A DNA stretch of 64,000 bases. Origin: Erythrobacter sp. SD-21. GTDB taxonomy: Bacteria; Pseudomonadota; Alphaproteobacteria; Sphingomonadales; Sphingomonadaceae. The stretch lies in assembly GCF_000181515.1 (NCBI RefSeq), contig NZ_ABCG01000002.1, positions 62,001 to 126,000 of the forward strand, given 5' to 3'. A program made the position numbers and the translations under genes. The first letter of the stretch is position 1. Each line of letters starts with the position of its first letter. The notes below the pieces were generated by a model. The model saw only the letters and a program-made list of their open reading frames with translations, did not search any database and had not been told where the DNA came from. Positions 1 through 8,116 of this stretch are shown piece after piece.

Positions 1-1
1 A

Positions 2-403
2 AATACTGATTGGGCCGTTGTCATGGCCAACGCTCAATCGGCTTATCCTTCGGCCGCCGCCCGTCGATTGATGATGCCTGCAGCGCCTGGCGAACCGATT
101 GCCATCCGTTTCCGGCAGGACTTCGAATGGACGCCGAACGGTCGAAGCTATGCATGGGTCGCGCCAGAGAGTGGAGCAATCGTTGCCAAAGATGATCCGG
201 CGATGGGCAACACGGCTTCTGCAGTTGTCGAGAAATTCTACCCGATACACGCGGCGAAGGTTGGTGGTTTCCTTTGGCGAATTGCAATGACCTTCGCAGG
301 CTTGGCTCTGGTGCTCCTCGGTCTCTTCGCGAGCTGGTCTTTCTGGATCGGTAAATTCACCAGTCGCTCGCCGAATGCCCTGAGCCCAAAGACGGCGAAT
401 TAG
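2..403 (+). CDS. PepSY-associated TM protein, 5'-truncated by the window edge
   Basis: The reading frame is open from base 2, so the gene starts before the window. The visible 133 residues contain a soluble stretch with paired aromatic and glycine positions (DFEWTPNGRSYAWVAPESG) typical of PepSY propeptide-like repeats. This is followed by an HAAKVGGFLWRIAMTFAG segment and one strong transmembrane helix near the C-terminus, the usual end of PepSY-TM proteins. These proteins often sit beside TonB receptors for iron or copper. As it lies within the island it is probably cargo, but its partners are outside the window. The internal ATG at 23 is probably not the start. Confidence 0.65.
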   Translation, partial: NTDWAVVMANAQSAYPSAAARRLMMPAAPGEPIAIRFRQDFEWTPNGRSYAWVAPESGAIVAKDDPAMGNTASAVVEKFYPIHAAKVGGFLWRIAMTFAGLALVLLGLFASWSFWIGKFTSRSPNALSPKTAN

Positions 404-494
404 GTCGACCCGAAGCTCTGCAACTCCGATGTCCGCTTTGGGCATTTCTGGAGCCAATTCCGGTCAGTCCGATAACGGCCCAAATTCTGACATG

Positions 495-530
495 AAAAAG
501 GCGGTCCGTCCCAATTGGGACGGACCGCCC
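495..530 (-). terminator. Intrinsic terminator downstream of the ParB-like gene
   Basis: A perfect 13-bp inverted repeat with an AATT loop spans 500-529 (GGCGGTCCGTCCC and its complement). On the minus strand it is followed by five T residues (495-499). It lies about 30 bases past the ParB-like stop codon and probably ends the parB/helicase/Toprim transcription unit. Confidence 0.85.
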
Positions 531-559
531 ACCGAGCGACCTCGACCTGTCAGGAGGGG

Positions 560-2551
560 TCAGGCAGCCTGCTCGGCAATCTCGTCAGTCGCGTCGTCGC
601 TGACCGTTTCGTCGGCTTCGTCATCAATCGACGCATCTTCCTCGAGATCGGCTAGAACGTCAGCATTGATGAACCGCATGATTGCCGGAACCCAGGCCTG
701 CGCCCGTTCCTTGACATCGGGCTCGCCGATAAAGTTGCCGGAGAATATACGTTCGGCAGCGCTCGCCAGTTCGGCTTTCTTCGATGCAGCATAGCGACTG
801 ACCAGCTCCGGACCACCGGCCGCATCGAGCGCTTCGAGCGTGCGAGCCTTGGCCACCCGGTCGAAGTAATTCGCCGCCGTGGGACGCCACCAATGCGCGG
901 TCTCGATTTCGAGGAGCGAGCCGAGCGCCTCGTGCATCGGCACCGAGCGCTCGCCTTCGCAGGCAAGGCTGGCAACAATCGTGCGCGAGACGACATGGCC
1001 GAGCCAAGCCGAACGCGCCTCGTCGGACAGCGCCCGGAACCTGGCGAACCGCTCGACGTCGCTTGTCCCAGCACGCCAGCTTTCATCGAGCGAACCGGCG
1101 AACTCCGCCAGAGCAGCACTTGCTGGTGCATCCTTGGCCTCGAACCCGTTGACCGGGCCGGATGCAACCGAACCGACCAGCGTCGAGGCCTTCTTGGCGC
1201 GCCAGTCATGGCCATCAGCATCGGCAAGCGTGAAGACCATGAAATCGAGCGCCAGTGCCGGATCGTTGGCGAGATGGATCGCCAGGATGTCGCGGCGCTG
1301 CATAGCGAGCTCATCGAGCAAGCGCTGCGACAACGTGCTGCCCTTAGGCTTCGCCGCGCCGCATTCCTCGACGGCCTCGACCACGCCTTCGTCGGCGATG
1401 ACCTCGGTCTCGGTATAGAACTGCGGGACCAGGGTCGGCTCGCCATTGCGCGAGAGGACGAGGAAGGCGCCAGCTTCGGCCTTCAGCTCGTCAGCGAGTA
1501 CCGGCGGCCGGTCATTGAGTGCGCGCATGGCGCGGTCAATCACCACGAGCTCCTGTTCGGCCTTGGCGACCTCGTCCTCGTCGCTGTTGTCGTCTTCGAG
1601 CACCGCGGCGACGCGGTCGTAGTCAGCCTCGAGTTCGCCGAGTTCCTGTGTTTCCTGTTCGGTCATCGGCGCAGGCTCGCAGGGCAGACGGCTCAGACCT
1701 TCAACAAGGTCATGGCTGACATAGGTGCCAAGGGTCGGGCGCACCCAGGCAAGGCCATATTCGATCGCGGCCTTTCCTGCGGCTTCTTCCATGGCCTTGT
1801 GCGCGAGATCCTCGAGCAGCGCGACATCGATCCAGCTTTCACTGGCGTCATCGTCGAACAGTTCGCGTTCGATCCGGCCGCCTGCGGCGAGGTAGGCATC
1901 GCGTCCGACGAGCACGGCTCGCGGATCCGAACCGCGCACCGTGGCATCAAGCACCATGCGGCGGATCGTGTCGGGCGTGCTCTGGTACCAGGCGTCCTGC
2001 AGTTCGGCATAGACATGCGCCTGGCGCTCGACATCTGAGATCGCGCCGTAGGCCTTGGCCATGTCGAGCGTGATCGTGCCTTCGGCGAGCGCTTCGAAGA
2101 CGCAGGGCGCGAGACTTGCCAGGCGCAGACGTCCATCGACGAAACGGACGGTGAGGCCGAAGCGGCGCGCCACGTCTTCGGTGGTAGCCCCTGCCTCGAT
2201 GATGGAAGCGAAGGCCTGCGCCTCGTCAGCCGGATTCATCGCGAGACGCTGGAAGTTCTCGGCAAGGCTGGCTTCGCGCACCTCGCTTTCCTCGCCTTCG
2301 ATGACGAGGCAGGTAACTTCATGGCTTTCGGACAAGGTGCCCTCTTCAGCCAGCGCCTGTAGCGCGGCGAGACGGCGACCGCCGGCCTCGACCTCGAACT
2401 TGCCGCGCTTTCCTTTGCGCACGACGAGGTTTTGCAGCAGGCCGCGCGCGGCGATGTCTGCCCGCAGCTGGAGGTCGGCCAGCACGTCGCTCGACTTGCG
2501 AACGTTGCGCGGGCTCGGGACGAGCTTCTTCAAAGAAATCGACTGGATCAT
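560..2551 (-). CDS. ParB/RepB-like DNA-binding protein of the island, 663 aa
   Basis: The N-terminus (MIQSISLKKLVPSPRNVRKS, then NLVVRK and EAGGRRLAALQAL at about residues 41-66) matches the ParB/Srx N-terminal fold with its GGRR box. The following region (NPADEAQAF, TTEDVARRFGL) resembles the ParB helix-turn-helix domain. A long C-terminal part of about 400 residues, rich in acidic residues, is not recognised. The start at 2551 is chosen because AGGAGA lies 7 bases upstream; the longer ORF to 2629 has no such site. It is the last gene of the leftward Toprim-helicase-parB unit. Role in element maintenance or DNA binding is inferred from the family; no parA is visible. Confidence 0.85.
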   Translation of the reverse strand: MIQSISLKKLVPSPRNVRKSSDVLADLQLRADIAARGLLQNLVVRKGKRGKFEVEAGGRRLAALQALAEEGTLSESHEVTCLVIEGEESEVREASLAENFQRLAMNPADEAQAFASIIEAGATTEDVARRFGLTVRFVDGRLRLASLAPCVFEALAEGTITLDMAKAYGAISDVERQAHVYAELQDAWYQSTPDTIRRMVLDATVRGSDPRAVLVGRDAYLAAGGRIERELFDDDASESWIDVALLEDLAHKAMEEAAGKAAIEYGLAWVRPTLGTYVSHDLVEGLSRLPCEPAPMTEQETQELGELEADYDRVAAVLEDDNSDEDEVAKAEQELVVIDRAMRALNDRPPVLADELKAEAGAFLVLSRNGEPTLVPQFYTETEVIADEGVVEAVEECGAAKPKGSTLSQRLLDELAMQRRDILAIHLANDPALALDFMVFTLADADGHDWRAKKASTLVGSVASGPVNGFEAKDAPASAALAEFAGSLDESWRAGTSDVERFARFRALSDEARSAWLGHVVSRTIVASLACEGERSVPMHEALGSLLEIETAHWWRPTAANYFDRVAKARTLEALDAAGGPELVSRYAASKKAELASAAERIFSGNFIGEPDVKERAQAWVPAIMRFINADVLADLEEDASIDDEADETVSDDATDEIAEQAA

Positions 2552-2655
2552 GGGTGTTCTCCTGATGGAATGAAGGCGCAGGTGAGGATCACGAGGCCCA
2601 CAAGCCCACAGGGCTCCCTCCACTCTCATTCTGAGATTGGGGTCTGCCCGAGGGA

Positions 2656-4494
2656 TCAGGCGGCGAGCGCGGGGAGGACCGACGAGGCTTTCGACGCCGG
2701 GACGAACAGGCGCGTGCGGTAGCGGATGATCTCGGTGAAGCAGCCCTTGTTCTTGTACCAGTCGAGCCGATCGGGGGAGAAGCCGATCAGTTCAAGGCGC
2801 TGTTCGCCGCCGACCAGCGAGCGCTTCACGGTAAGTGGATCGTGGCTCGCAAGGCCCAGCGGTTTGCCGCTTGTGAGGACGAGGTCGCCGATCTGGTCAG
2901 GTGCTGGTCCGCCGACCCCGGTCAGCCCGAAGGTCTCGGCGATTGCTGCGAGATCGATATCGAGGACTTCGCGGCCGATGATCGACTGGCCGTTTTCGGC
3001 CACGAGACGGGTAACGCGAACATGATCGCCAGGCAGGCGCTTCCAGACCGGAAGCAGCAGTCCGGTCGCGAGATGGACGCGCTCGGTCACCGGTGAAGCG
3101 GCGGCCTCCTCTTCCTCAGTAACCCAGGCGCTGGTGAACGCGGTGACGCCCACTTCTTCCCAGTGGCTCTCTGCGAGTGCTTCCAGTGTCCAGTTCGCGG
3201 ATTTGAGCGGTCGCAGCAGACGCCGGCGTTCGATCACTGCCCCGTCGTCGGCGATGAGGCGTCGGGCTGGAACCGACAGCGCGACCTTGCCCGAGCGCGC
3301 ATTGCGCAAGGGGATCGCGTGTGGGCTACCGATTTCGTGCATTCGTACGAGGCGCTGCAATCGCAGAGGCCGAAGGTGCCTGACCACCTCGAGCGAGACG
3401 AGGCGGGTTTCTGCTCCGGTCACGGGGTCGGTTCGCAGGAGTTCATCGGCCATGACCGTGAAGCGATCGACCCTGACAGTTTCCAGTCCCTGGTCGAGCG
3501 TCCCGGCCTCGCGCGCGGCTTCGATCCGCGCTTCGACGAGGCCGAGATACTCATCGAAGATCGCGTTCTGGAGCGCGATCGGCAGGGCGAGTATGCGGTT
3601 GAGCCAGCGCTGGATTGTCGGGAGATTATCGGTCAGCCCGCCATCGGGGTTTTCGAGCCGGAGGCCCGTGCGCTCCACGAAGTTCCCGAAGCTCGTGGCT
3701 TCGAGCTTGCCGTCATAGAGGAGCTGGAACCAGCGGCTGAGCGCGTCGCGCGCATAGTGGCTTTCGAGATTGTCGGCCGGGTCGAACAGGTTCTGTCCGC
3801 CGGTCTGGCGCTGGCCGCGCGTAAGCGCGCCCAGTGCATCGAGCCTGCGCGCAATGGTTGAGATGAAGCGACGCTCACCCTTCACGTCGGTCGTCACCGG
3901 CCGGAACAGCGGAGCCGAGGCCTGGTTGGTGCGGTTGGTACGGCCAAGACCCTGGATGGCGTTGTCGGCGCGCCAGCCCGGCTCGAGCAGGAAATGAACC
4001 CGGCGCTGCTGGTTTCTGCAGCCAAGGTCGGCATGGTAGGAACGCCCCGTGCCGCCGGCATCCGAGAAGACCAGGATGCGCTTGGTCCCTTCCATGAAGC
4101 TTTGCGCTTCGGCAACATTGGCACTCGGGCTACGCCGTTCGAGGCGTTGCTGACCATCGCGTCCCATCACCAACCTGCGGGTCCGGCCCGTAACCTCGGC
4201 GACGGCCTCGGTTCCGAAGTGCTCGATGATCGCGTCGAGCGCGGTAGCAATGGGCGGCAGCGCGCATAGCTGTTCGATCAACGTGTCGCGCGCCGCCACG
4301 GCGCGCGGGCAAAAGACGGGATTGCCCTCCCCGTCACTCATCGCCTCGGAGCGAAGATTGCCGTCCTCGTCGGCGAAGACCTGCATCAATCGTACCGGGA
4401 AGCTCTTGGAAAGGTAGTCGATGACATATTCTTTGCAGTCGCAGTTTATGTCGAGCGTCGCAGCCGGAGGCGCGGGATTGCGTCGGTTCGTCAT
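2656..4494 (-). CDS. Strawberry-notch helicase, C-terminal half, with start supplied by the RIT repeat
   Basis: This 612-residue ORF is the second half of the large methyltransferase-helicase that is interrupted at 4423-8107. Residues 1-24 are encoded by the RIT inverted repeat. Host sequence begins at codon 25 (IDYLSKSFPVRLMQ), which continues exactly from the end of the upstream fragment. The body carries the second RecA-like helicase lobe and the strawberry-notch C-terminal domain, with the conserved QGLGRTNRTNQA segment (motif VI region). GGAG lies about 10 bases before the ATG within the repeat, so the half could be translated. Whether it pairs with the N-terminal half or is a dead fragment cannot be told from sequence. 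Confidence 0.8.
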   Translation of the reverse strand: MTNRRNPAPPAATLDINCDCKEYVIDYLSKSFPVRLMQVFADEDGNLRSEAMSDGEGNPVFCPRAVAARDTLIEQLCALPPIATALDAIIEHFGTEAVAEVTGRTRRLVMGRDGQQRLERRSPSANVAEAQSFMEGTKRILVFSDAGGTGRSYHADLGCRNQQRRVHFLLEPGWRADNAIQGLGRTNRTNQASAPLFRPVTTDVKGERRFISTIARRLDALGALTRGQRQTGGQNLFDPADNLESHYARDALSRWFQLLYDGKLEATSFGNFVERTGLRLENPDGGLTDNLPTIQRWLNRILALPIALQNAIFDEYLGLVEARIEAAREAGTLDQGLETVRVDRFTVMADELLRTDPVTGAETRLVSLEVVRHLRPLRLQRLVRMHEIGSPHAIPLRNARSGKVALSVPARRLIADDGAVIERRRLLRPLKSANWTLEALAESHWEEVGVTAFTSAWVTEEEEAAASPVTERVHLATGLLLPVWKRLPGDHVRVTRLVAENGQSIIGREVLDIDLAAIAETFGLTGVGGPAPDQIGDLVLTSGKPLGLASHDPLTVKRSLVGGEQRLELIGFSPDRLDWYKNKGCFTEIIRYRTRLFVPASKASSVLPALAA

Positions 4495-4513
4495 GATTTT
4501 ACTCCAGATAATT
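4423..4513. repeat. RIT terminal inverted repeat, left copy (91 bp)
   Basis: This 91-bp segment is identical to the reverse complement of 7997-8087. Read outward on the minus strand it contains CTGGAG, an ATG at 4494 and 24 open codons running into the host gene. Confidence 0.97.
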
Positions 4514-4540
4514 GTGCGGTTGGGGCAGCGTGGCCGAAGG

Positions 4541-5507
4541 CTATGCCCGCTTGCGGACGTCGTTGAGCATGGCGATCAGAGTGTCTGACGGCGGCTTGAA
4601 GCGTCCAGGGCTGATTTCCGGCCCGCCATGCGCAGCCAAAATCCGCAGCTTCTCCTCTGAATCGGCGCGCAGATATGTTTCGGTGCTCTGGATGCTGGCA
4701 TGTCCAAGCCATAGTGCGACCTTGCGAATATCGCCTGTCGCTGCGAGCGTGTGCATCGCGCAGGAATGACGGCTGCTTCTTTGCTGCCGCGTTGACATGT
4801 TTGGCGAGACGGAATGCGAAGCCATCGCGGGTGATGGGCTGCCCGTTCGCGTTGAGAAATACCTCGGCGACCTCAGTCTCAGGACGGATGACAAGCCATG
4901 CGCGGAGTGCGGACTGGGTCTCTTTCCATAGCGGCAAGACCCGCTCGCGACGGCCTTTACCCATGATGTGGACCGTCGAGAGCGATCGATCCGGGAAATC
5001 GCGCAGTTGCAGCGACACGAGTTCCGATACCCGAAGCCCCGCTGCATAGGTCAAGTGCAGCATAGCGCGATCGCGCGTACCGAGCCGTGTCCGAGGATCG
5101 GGCGCGTCGAGTAATGCCTTGATCTCGGCCCGGTCGAGATAATCGATCAGCGTCTTGTTTGCCTTCTTGCTGGGGATCGATCGAACCCGAAGCGCCTGGT
5201 CAAGACACGCCGGAACCCGATACTCGATGTACCGGAAGAAGGATCTGATCGCAGCGAGCCTGCCATTGCGGGTCCGCACACAGCTGCCGCGCTCGACCTC
5301 GACATGGCCGAGAAAGGCCATGATCATGTCGGTGCCGAAATCCTCGATCTCGAGATCGGTCGGTCGACGCTTCAGCCGATCGGATGCGAACCGGACCAGC
5401 AGGACGAAGCAGTTGGCATAGGTCTTCACCGTATGCGGGCTTACGGCGCGTTCCCGCGGCAGATGTTCGCGCAGGAAGGCTGTGAGATGGGGAGCAAGCG
5501 CCGTCAT
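4541..5507 (-). pseudogene. ritC: RitC tyrosine recombinase, internal deletion and frameshift
   Basis: From the ATG at 5507, which overlaps the ritB stop by 4 bases, the frame encodes an N-terminal core-binding domain and the first catalytic arginine (AAGLRVSELVSL). Near 4766-4780 the family sequence jumps to another frame, where it continues with RHSCAMHTLAATGD, WLGHASIQSTETYL and a stop at 4541. The expected His of the His-x-x-Arg motif is missing at the junction, so a small deletion not divisible by three is likely. The original frame continues out of register to 4491. The intact length would be about 330 residues. A sequencing error alone would not explain the lost histidine. Confidence 0.8.
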
Positions 5508-6418
5508 GCCGCTTCTCCCAGATACAGATCCTCGCTCGCGGCAGCGATGTCGCGCAGCAGCACTGGCGTGGCTTCGAGATACCAGTAGGTGTTGGCGACC
5601 GAGGTGTGACCGAGATAGACACTGAGCGCGGCCATGTGATGCGTCACGGCGTCCCGGTCCGGCGAGCAGGACTCGAGCGAGCGTACGGCGAAGGTATGCC
5701 GCAAATCGTGAAGCCGCATACCTGCAGTCCCGGTTGGTCCACGATATCCGAGCTGTCGCGCCAGCCTGACGAACACGACGTGGGCGCGGACCTTATGGGG
5801 TGCTCTTCCCCGGATCGTCACGAACAGATCGTTGCCCGTGGCACCGAGCCTTGCCCGGGTTGCGAGATAGGCCTCGAGAGCCTGACGGATTGATGGCTGC
5901 AAGGCGATTAGGCGCTGCTTGCCGAACTTGCCGTCGCGGACGATCAGACCGTCTTCGACCAGATCGTCGCACTGTAGTGCTAGAGCTTCGGAAATCCTCA
6001 GACCGGTCGCCGCCAGCAGACCGAACAGGTAATGATAGGTGAAGGGACTGATCATGCCCTTGGGCGGAAGATCGAGCGCCGCCTTCATGATCGCCCGGAC
6101 CTGTTCCGGTTGGATGATGTGCGGCGTTGGTCGCGGACGCTTCCCCCGGCCAAACACACCGGCGGGCGGAACCTGGTTGGCTGGATCCTCGGCATGGGCA
6201 AACAAGCAGAAGTTGCGCACGAAAGTGAAGCCGGTCCGCGCGGTGTTCTGCGAAGTCGTCGCTCGGCACCAGTCGTAGATGCGGTCGATACGGGTGTGGC
6301 TGTCTCCGAAGCCAGTCGCGTAGGTGCCGAACTTGCGAAGCAGGCGCTCCTGCTCGAAAAATTTGCGACCGAGGCTGCGATGCAAAGCGACGTACCGCGA
6401 AATCTGTGCGTTTATCAT
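5504..6418 (-). CDS. ritB: RitB tyrosine recombinase, 304 aa
   Basis: Middle recombinase of the trio. Catalytic motifs visible are Arg in AATGLRISEALAL, His-x-x-Arg in MRLHDLRHTFA, the LGHTSVANT box and the nucleophile Tyr in YWYLEA. The start at 6418 is chosen because its ATG overlaps the ritA stop in an ATGA arrangement, and the protein then begins with an ordinary SAM-like core-binding domain; the longer ORF to 6829 runs into ritA. It acts in the cytoplasm on element ends together with RitA and RitC, as known for RIT elements, though the exact division of work is not established. Confidence 0.9.
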   Translation of the reverse strand: MINAQISRYVALHRSLGRKFFEQERLLRKFGTYATGFGDSHTRIDRIYDWCRATTSQNTARTGFTFVRNFCLFAHAEDPANQVPPAGVFGRGKRPRPTPHIIQPEQVRAIMKAALDLPPKGMISPFTYHYLFGLLAATGLRISEALALQCDDLVEDGLIVRDGKFGKQRLIALQPSIRQALEAYLATRARLGATGNDLFVTIRGRAPHKVRAHVVFVRLARQLGYRGPTGTAGMRLHDLRHTFAVRSLESCSPDRDAVTHHMAALSVYLGHTSVANTYWYLEATPVLLRDIAAASEDLYLGEAA

Positions 6419-7959
6419 GACAGGTCTCCGGGCCAGGGTTGTGCGATCTTCAAGAGCATCGGCAGATCGGTCTTGGCGTAAATGGCGGTGGTCTCGGGCG
6501 AGCTGTGGCGCAGGATGGTCCCGATGGACTCCAGGCCTGCACCAGAGCGCAGCATGTTGGTTGCAAGCGAATGCCGGAATATGTGCGATCCGGTCGGCAG
6601 ACCTTCGATCCCGCCGCGCTCGAGTGTGCGTGCAACGATGCCGGCGATCTCGGCTGACGAACTGAATGGCCGGAACGGGGCTTGCGAACGCAAGAACAGG
6701 TGCGCTTCGATGGCCGTCGGGCGGGCCGCAGCAAGATATGCCAGGATCGCGTCGCCAACACCCTGTGGCAATGGCAAACGATCCGGTCGACGCGTCTTGC
6801 CCTTGACCTTCAGATGGCCGGATCGCCAATCGATATCGTCGAGACGCATATCCCGAATATCTCCTGCTCGCAGGCCAAGTCTGGCAAGCAGGAGAATGAT
6901 CGCCTTATCCCGAACTTCCACCGGCCGACCTGTCGGGCAGGCTGCAATGATCCTCTCGATCGTTGCCGGGTCGATGTAGCGCGGCAATGCCGAAAGCCGG
7001 TATCTCCGTACGGAAGGCATTGCGTGCAGCAGCGCTGGGCGGCATTGGCCTCGGCCAATAAGAAACCGAAGATAGCTCCTCATGATCGTGGCGAGCAGCG
7101 AAGCCGATCCCGGGATCTCTTTGCTGCGACGCTCGAACGCATCTCGCAGAGTGGCAGCATCCCATTGTGCCGGCGCGCCGAGCATGGGCATCAGCCGCTC
7201 AATCTCTGCCCGGTATCGCCGGATCGTCTCGTCGGTCACGCCTCGATCCTGCCTGAGCCAACCGACATATGCCGCGACCTGCGGATCTTCGACCACCTTC
7301 ACCGCGACCGGAGCGATGGCGCGCCGATCACGAAGAAACTCAACGAAGTGCCGTGTGCAACGCCGCCGTCGCTTCCTGCCGGAAGTGGTCAGCTTGCCGC
7401 GCTTGCGGAAAACCGGGCACCGACAATCGTGATCGGCATACTGTTTGGTGACCGTGTCATCGACATCGGTCCATGGACATCGCGATACCCGCAGCCAGGC
7501 CGCGAAGTGCTCCGCCTCTGAACGGTAGGCTCGCGCCACCCCCTTCGCGAGTTGGAGGCCATCGATCATATGCGAATAGTCAGCAAGATGACGCCCGAGA
7601 TCGTAAATCCCATCGGCTACGTCGATGTAACCCTGGTCTTCGAGAAACCGGACAAAGCGCCTGACACGCGCCGCAAGATCGGCCTTGTAGGCTGTCGCTT
7701 GCGCTGAATACCTTGGGCACCGGCATCGATGCTGCTCAAAACGGCGCACGATGCGATCATCAACCGTCCCGAGCGCAATCCCGCGTAGTCCCAGCCAACA
7801 CAGAAAATGGCGGATCGCTGCGCTGTACAGGACCGCACAGGCGGTTCCCTCTTCAACCGACAGAGAGGAGAGGAATGCACTGAATAGGGCGTTAGTACTG
7901 GGCGGCTCTCCAACCCTGCTTGGTGCAGGCTGAAACGACACAAATGATCTTGTTGGCAT
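6415..7959 (-). CDS. ritA: RitA tyrosine recombinase, 514 aa
   Basis: First and longest recombinase of the trio, starting 38 bases inside the right inverted repeat. It carries two putative core-binding regions in the N-terminal 300 residues, then catalytic Arg (LLARLGLRAGDIRDM), His-x-x-Arg (SHIFRHSLATNM), a RHSSPETT box and Tyr (AIYAKTDL). All expected active-site residues are present. It shares the minus-strand orientation of the host helicase gene, so read-through from the host promoter could express the trio. Length fits RitA-type proteins. Confidence 0.9.
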   Translation of the reverse strand: MPTRSFVSFQPAPSRVGEPPSTNALFSAFLSSLSVEEGTACAVLYSAAIRHFLCWLGLRGIALGTVDDRIVRRFEQHRCRCPRYSAQATAYKADLAARVRRFVRFLEDQGYIDVADGIYDLGRHLADYSHMIDGLQLAKGVARAYRSEAEHFAAWLRVSRCPWTDVDDTVTKQYADHDCRCPVFRKRGKLTTSGRKRRRRCTRHFVEFLRDRRAIAPVAVKVVEDPQVAAYVGWLRQDRGVTDETIRRYRAEIERLMPMLGAPAQWDAATLRDAFERRSKEIPGSASLLATIMRSYLRFLIGRGQCRPALLHAMPSVRRYRLSALPRYIDPATIERIIAACPTGRPVEVRDKAIILLLARLGLRAGDIRDMRLDDIDWRSGHLKVKGKTRRPDRLPLPQGVGDAILAYLAAARPTAIEAHLFLRSQAPFRPFSSSAEIAGIVARTLERGGIEGLPTGSHIFRHSLATNMLRSGAGLESIGTILRHSSPETTAIYAKTDLPMLLKIAQPWPGDLS

Positions 7960-7996
7960 GGTGGTTCCTTCGACATGTTGAGGTCGAAGGACCGGT

Positions 7997-8087
7997 AATT
8001 ATCTGGAGTAAAATCATGACGAACCGACGCAATCCCGCGCCTCCGGCTGCGACGCTCGACATAAACTGCGACTGCAAAGAATATGTC
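7997..8087. repeat. RIT terminal inverted repeat, right copy (91 bp)
   Basis: Perfect inverted copy of 4423-4513, ending with GAATATGTC. The host target at the other side of the junction has GAATACGTC, differing by one base, which suggests either homology-guided targeting or a target-site duplication. Confidence 0.97.
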
Positions 8088-8090
8088 TAA
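8016..8090 (+). other. Outward-facing 24-codon leader ORF in the right RIT repeat
   Basis: The right repeat carries the same CTGGAG-spaced ATG and 24 open codons as the left one, reading outward. Here a TAA contributed by the 20-bp palindrome (8088-8090) closes the frame at once. The reading direction is opposite to the host gene at this end, so no host peptide is fused. It is listed because the left copy of the same leader supplies the start of the helicase C-terminal half. Whether this short ORF is translated is unknown. Confidence 0.4.
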
Positions 8091-8116
8091 TGCTGAGCTC
8101 AGCATTAGACGTATTC
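8079..8116. repeat. 38-bp near-perfect palindrome at the RIT/host junction
   Basis: The inner 26 bases (8085-8110) form a perfect palindrome, and the full 38 bases have a single mismatched pair. The central 20 bases (8088-8107, TAATGCTGAG and its complement) belong neither to the 91-bp repeat nor to the host gene. They supply the stop codon of the upstream helicase half. There is no T-run, so it is not a typical terminator. Confidence 0.9.

Larger units (their letters stand above)
4423..8107 (-). mobile_element. RIT (recombinase-in-trio) element inserted in the strawberry-notch gene
   Basis: Three adjacent tyrosine recombinase genes on the minus strand overlap by 4 bases (ATGA) at both junctions, between perfect 91-bp inverted repeats. 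This is the hallmark of RIT elements. Deleting 4423-8107 (3,685 bp) joins ...REYV to IDYL... in frame and restores a 1,415-residue ORF, which fixes the borders to within the shared GTC/GAC trinucleotide. One end carries 20 extra bases (8088-8107) beyond its repeat. The element reads in the same direction as its host gene. The third recombinase is damaged, so self-mobility is doubtful. Confidence 0.92.

Noticed and set aside
429..794. 121-codon plus-strand ORF over the ParB 3' end and its terminator
   Set aside because: It runs through the hairpin and is antisense to the ParB-like gene, with Ser/Ala-biased composition.
4491..4774. The out-of-register C-terminal tail of ritC as a new functional domain
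   Set aside because: The true family sequence continues in the neighbouring frame to 4541, so the tail is a frameshift product.
4423..8107. The 91-bp repeats as ends of a DDE insertion sequence
   Set aside because: No DDE transposase lies between them; all three genes are tyrosine recombinases.
8079..8116. The 38-bp palindrome as a transcription terminator
   Set aside because: No T-run on either strand; better explained as part of the RIT recombination site.
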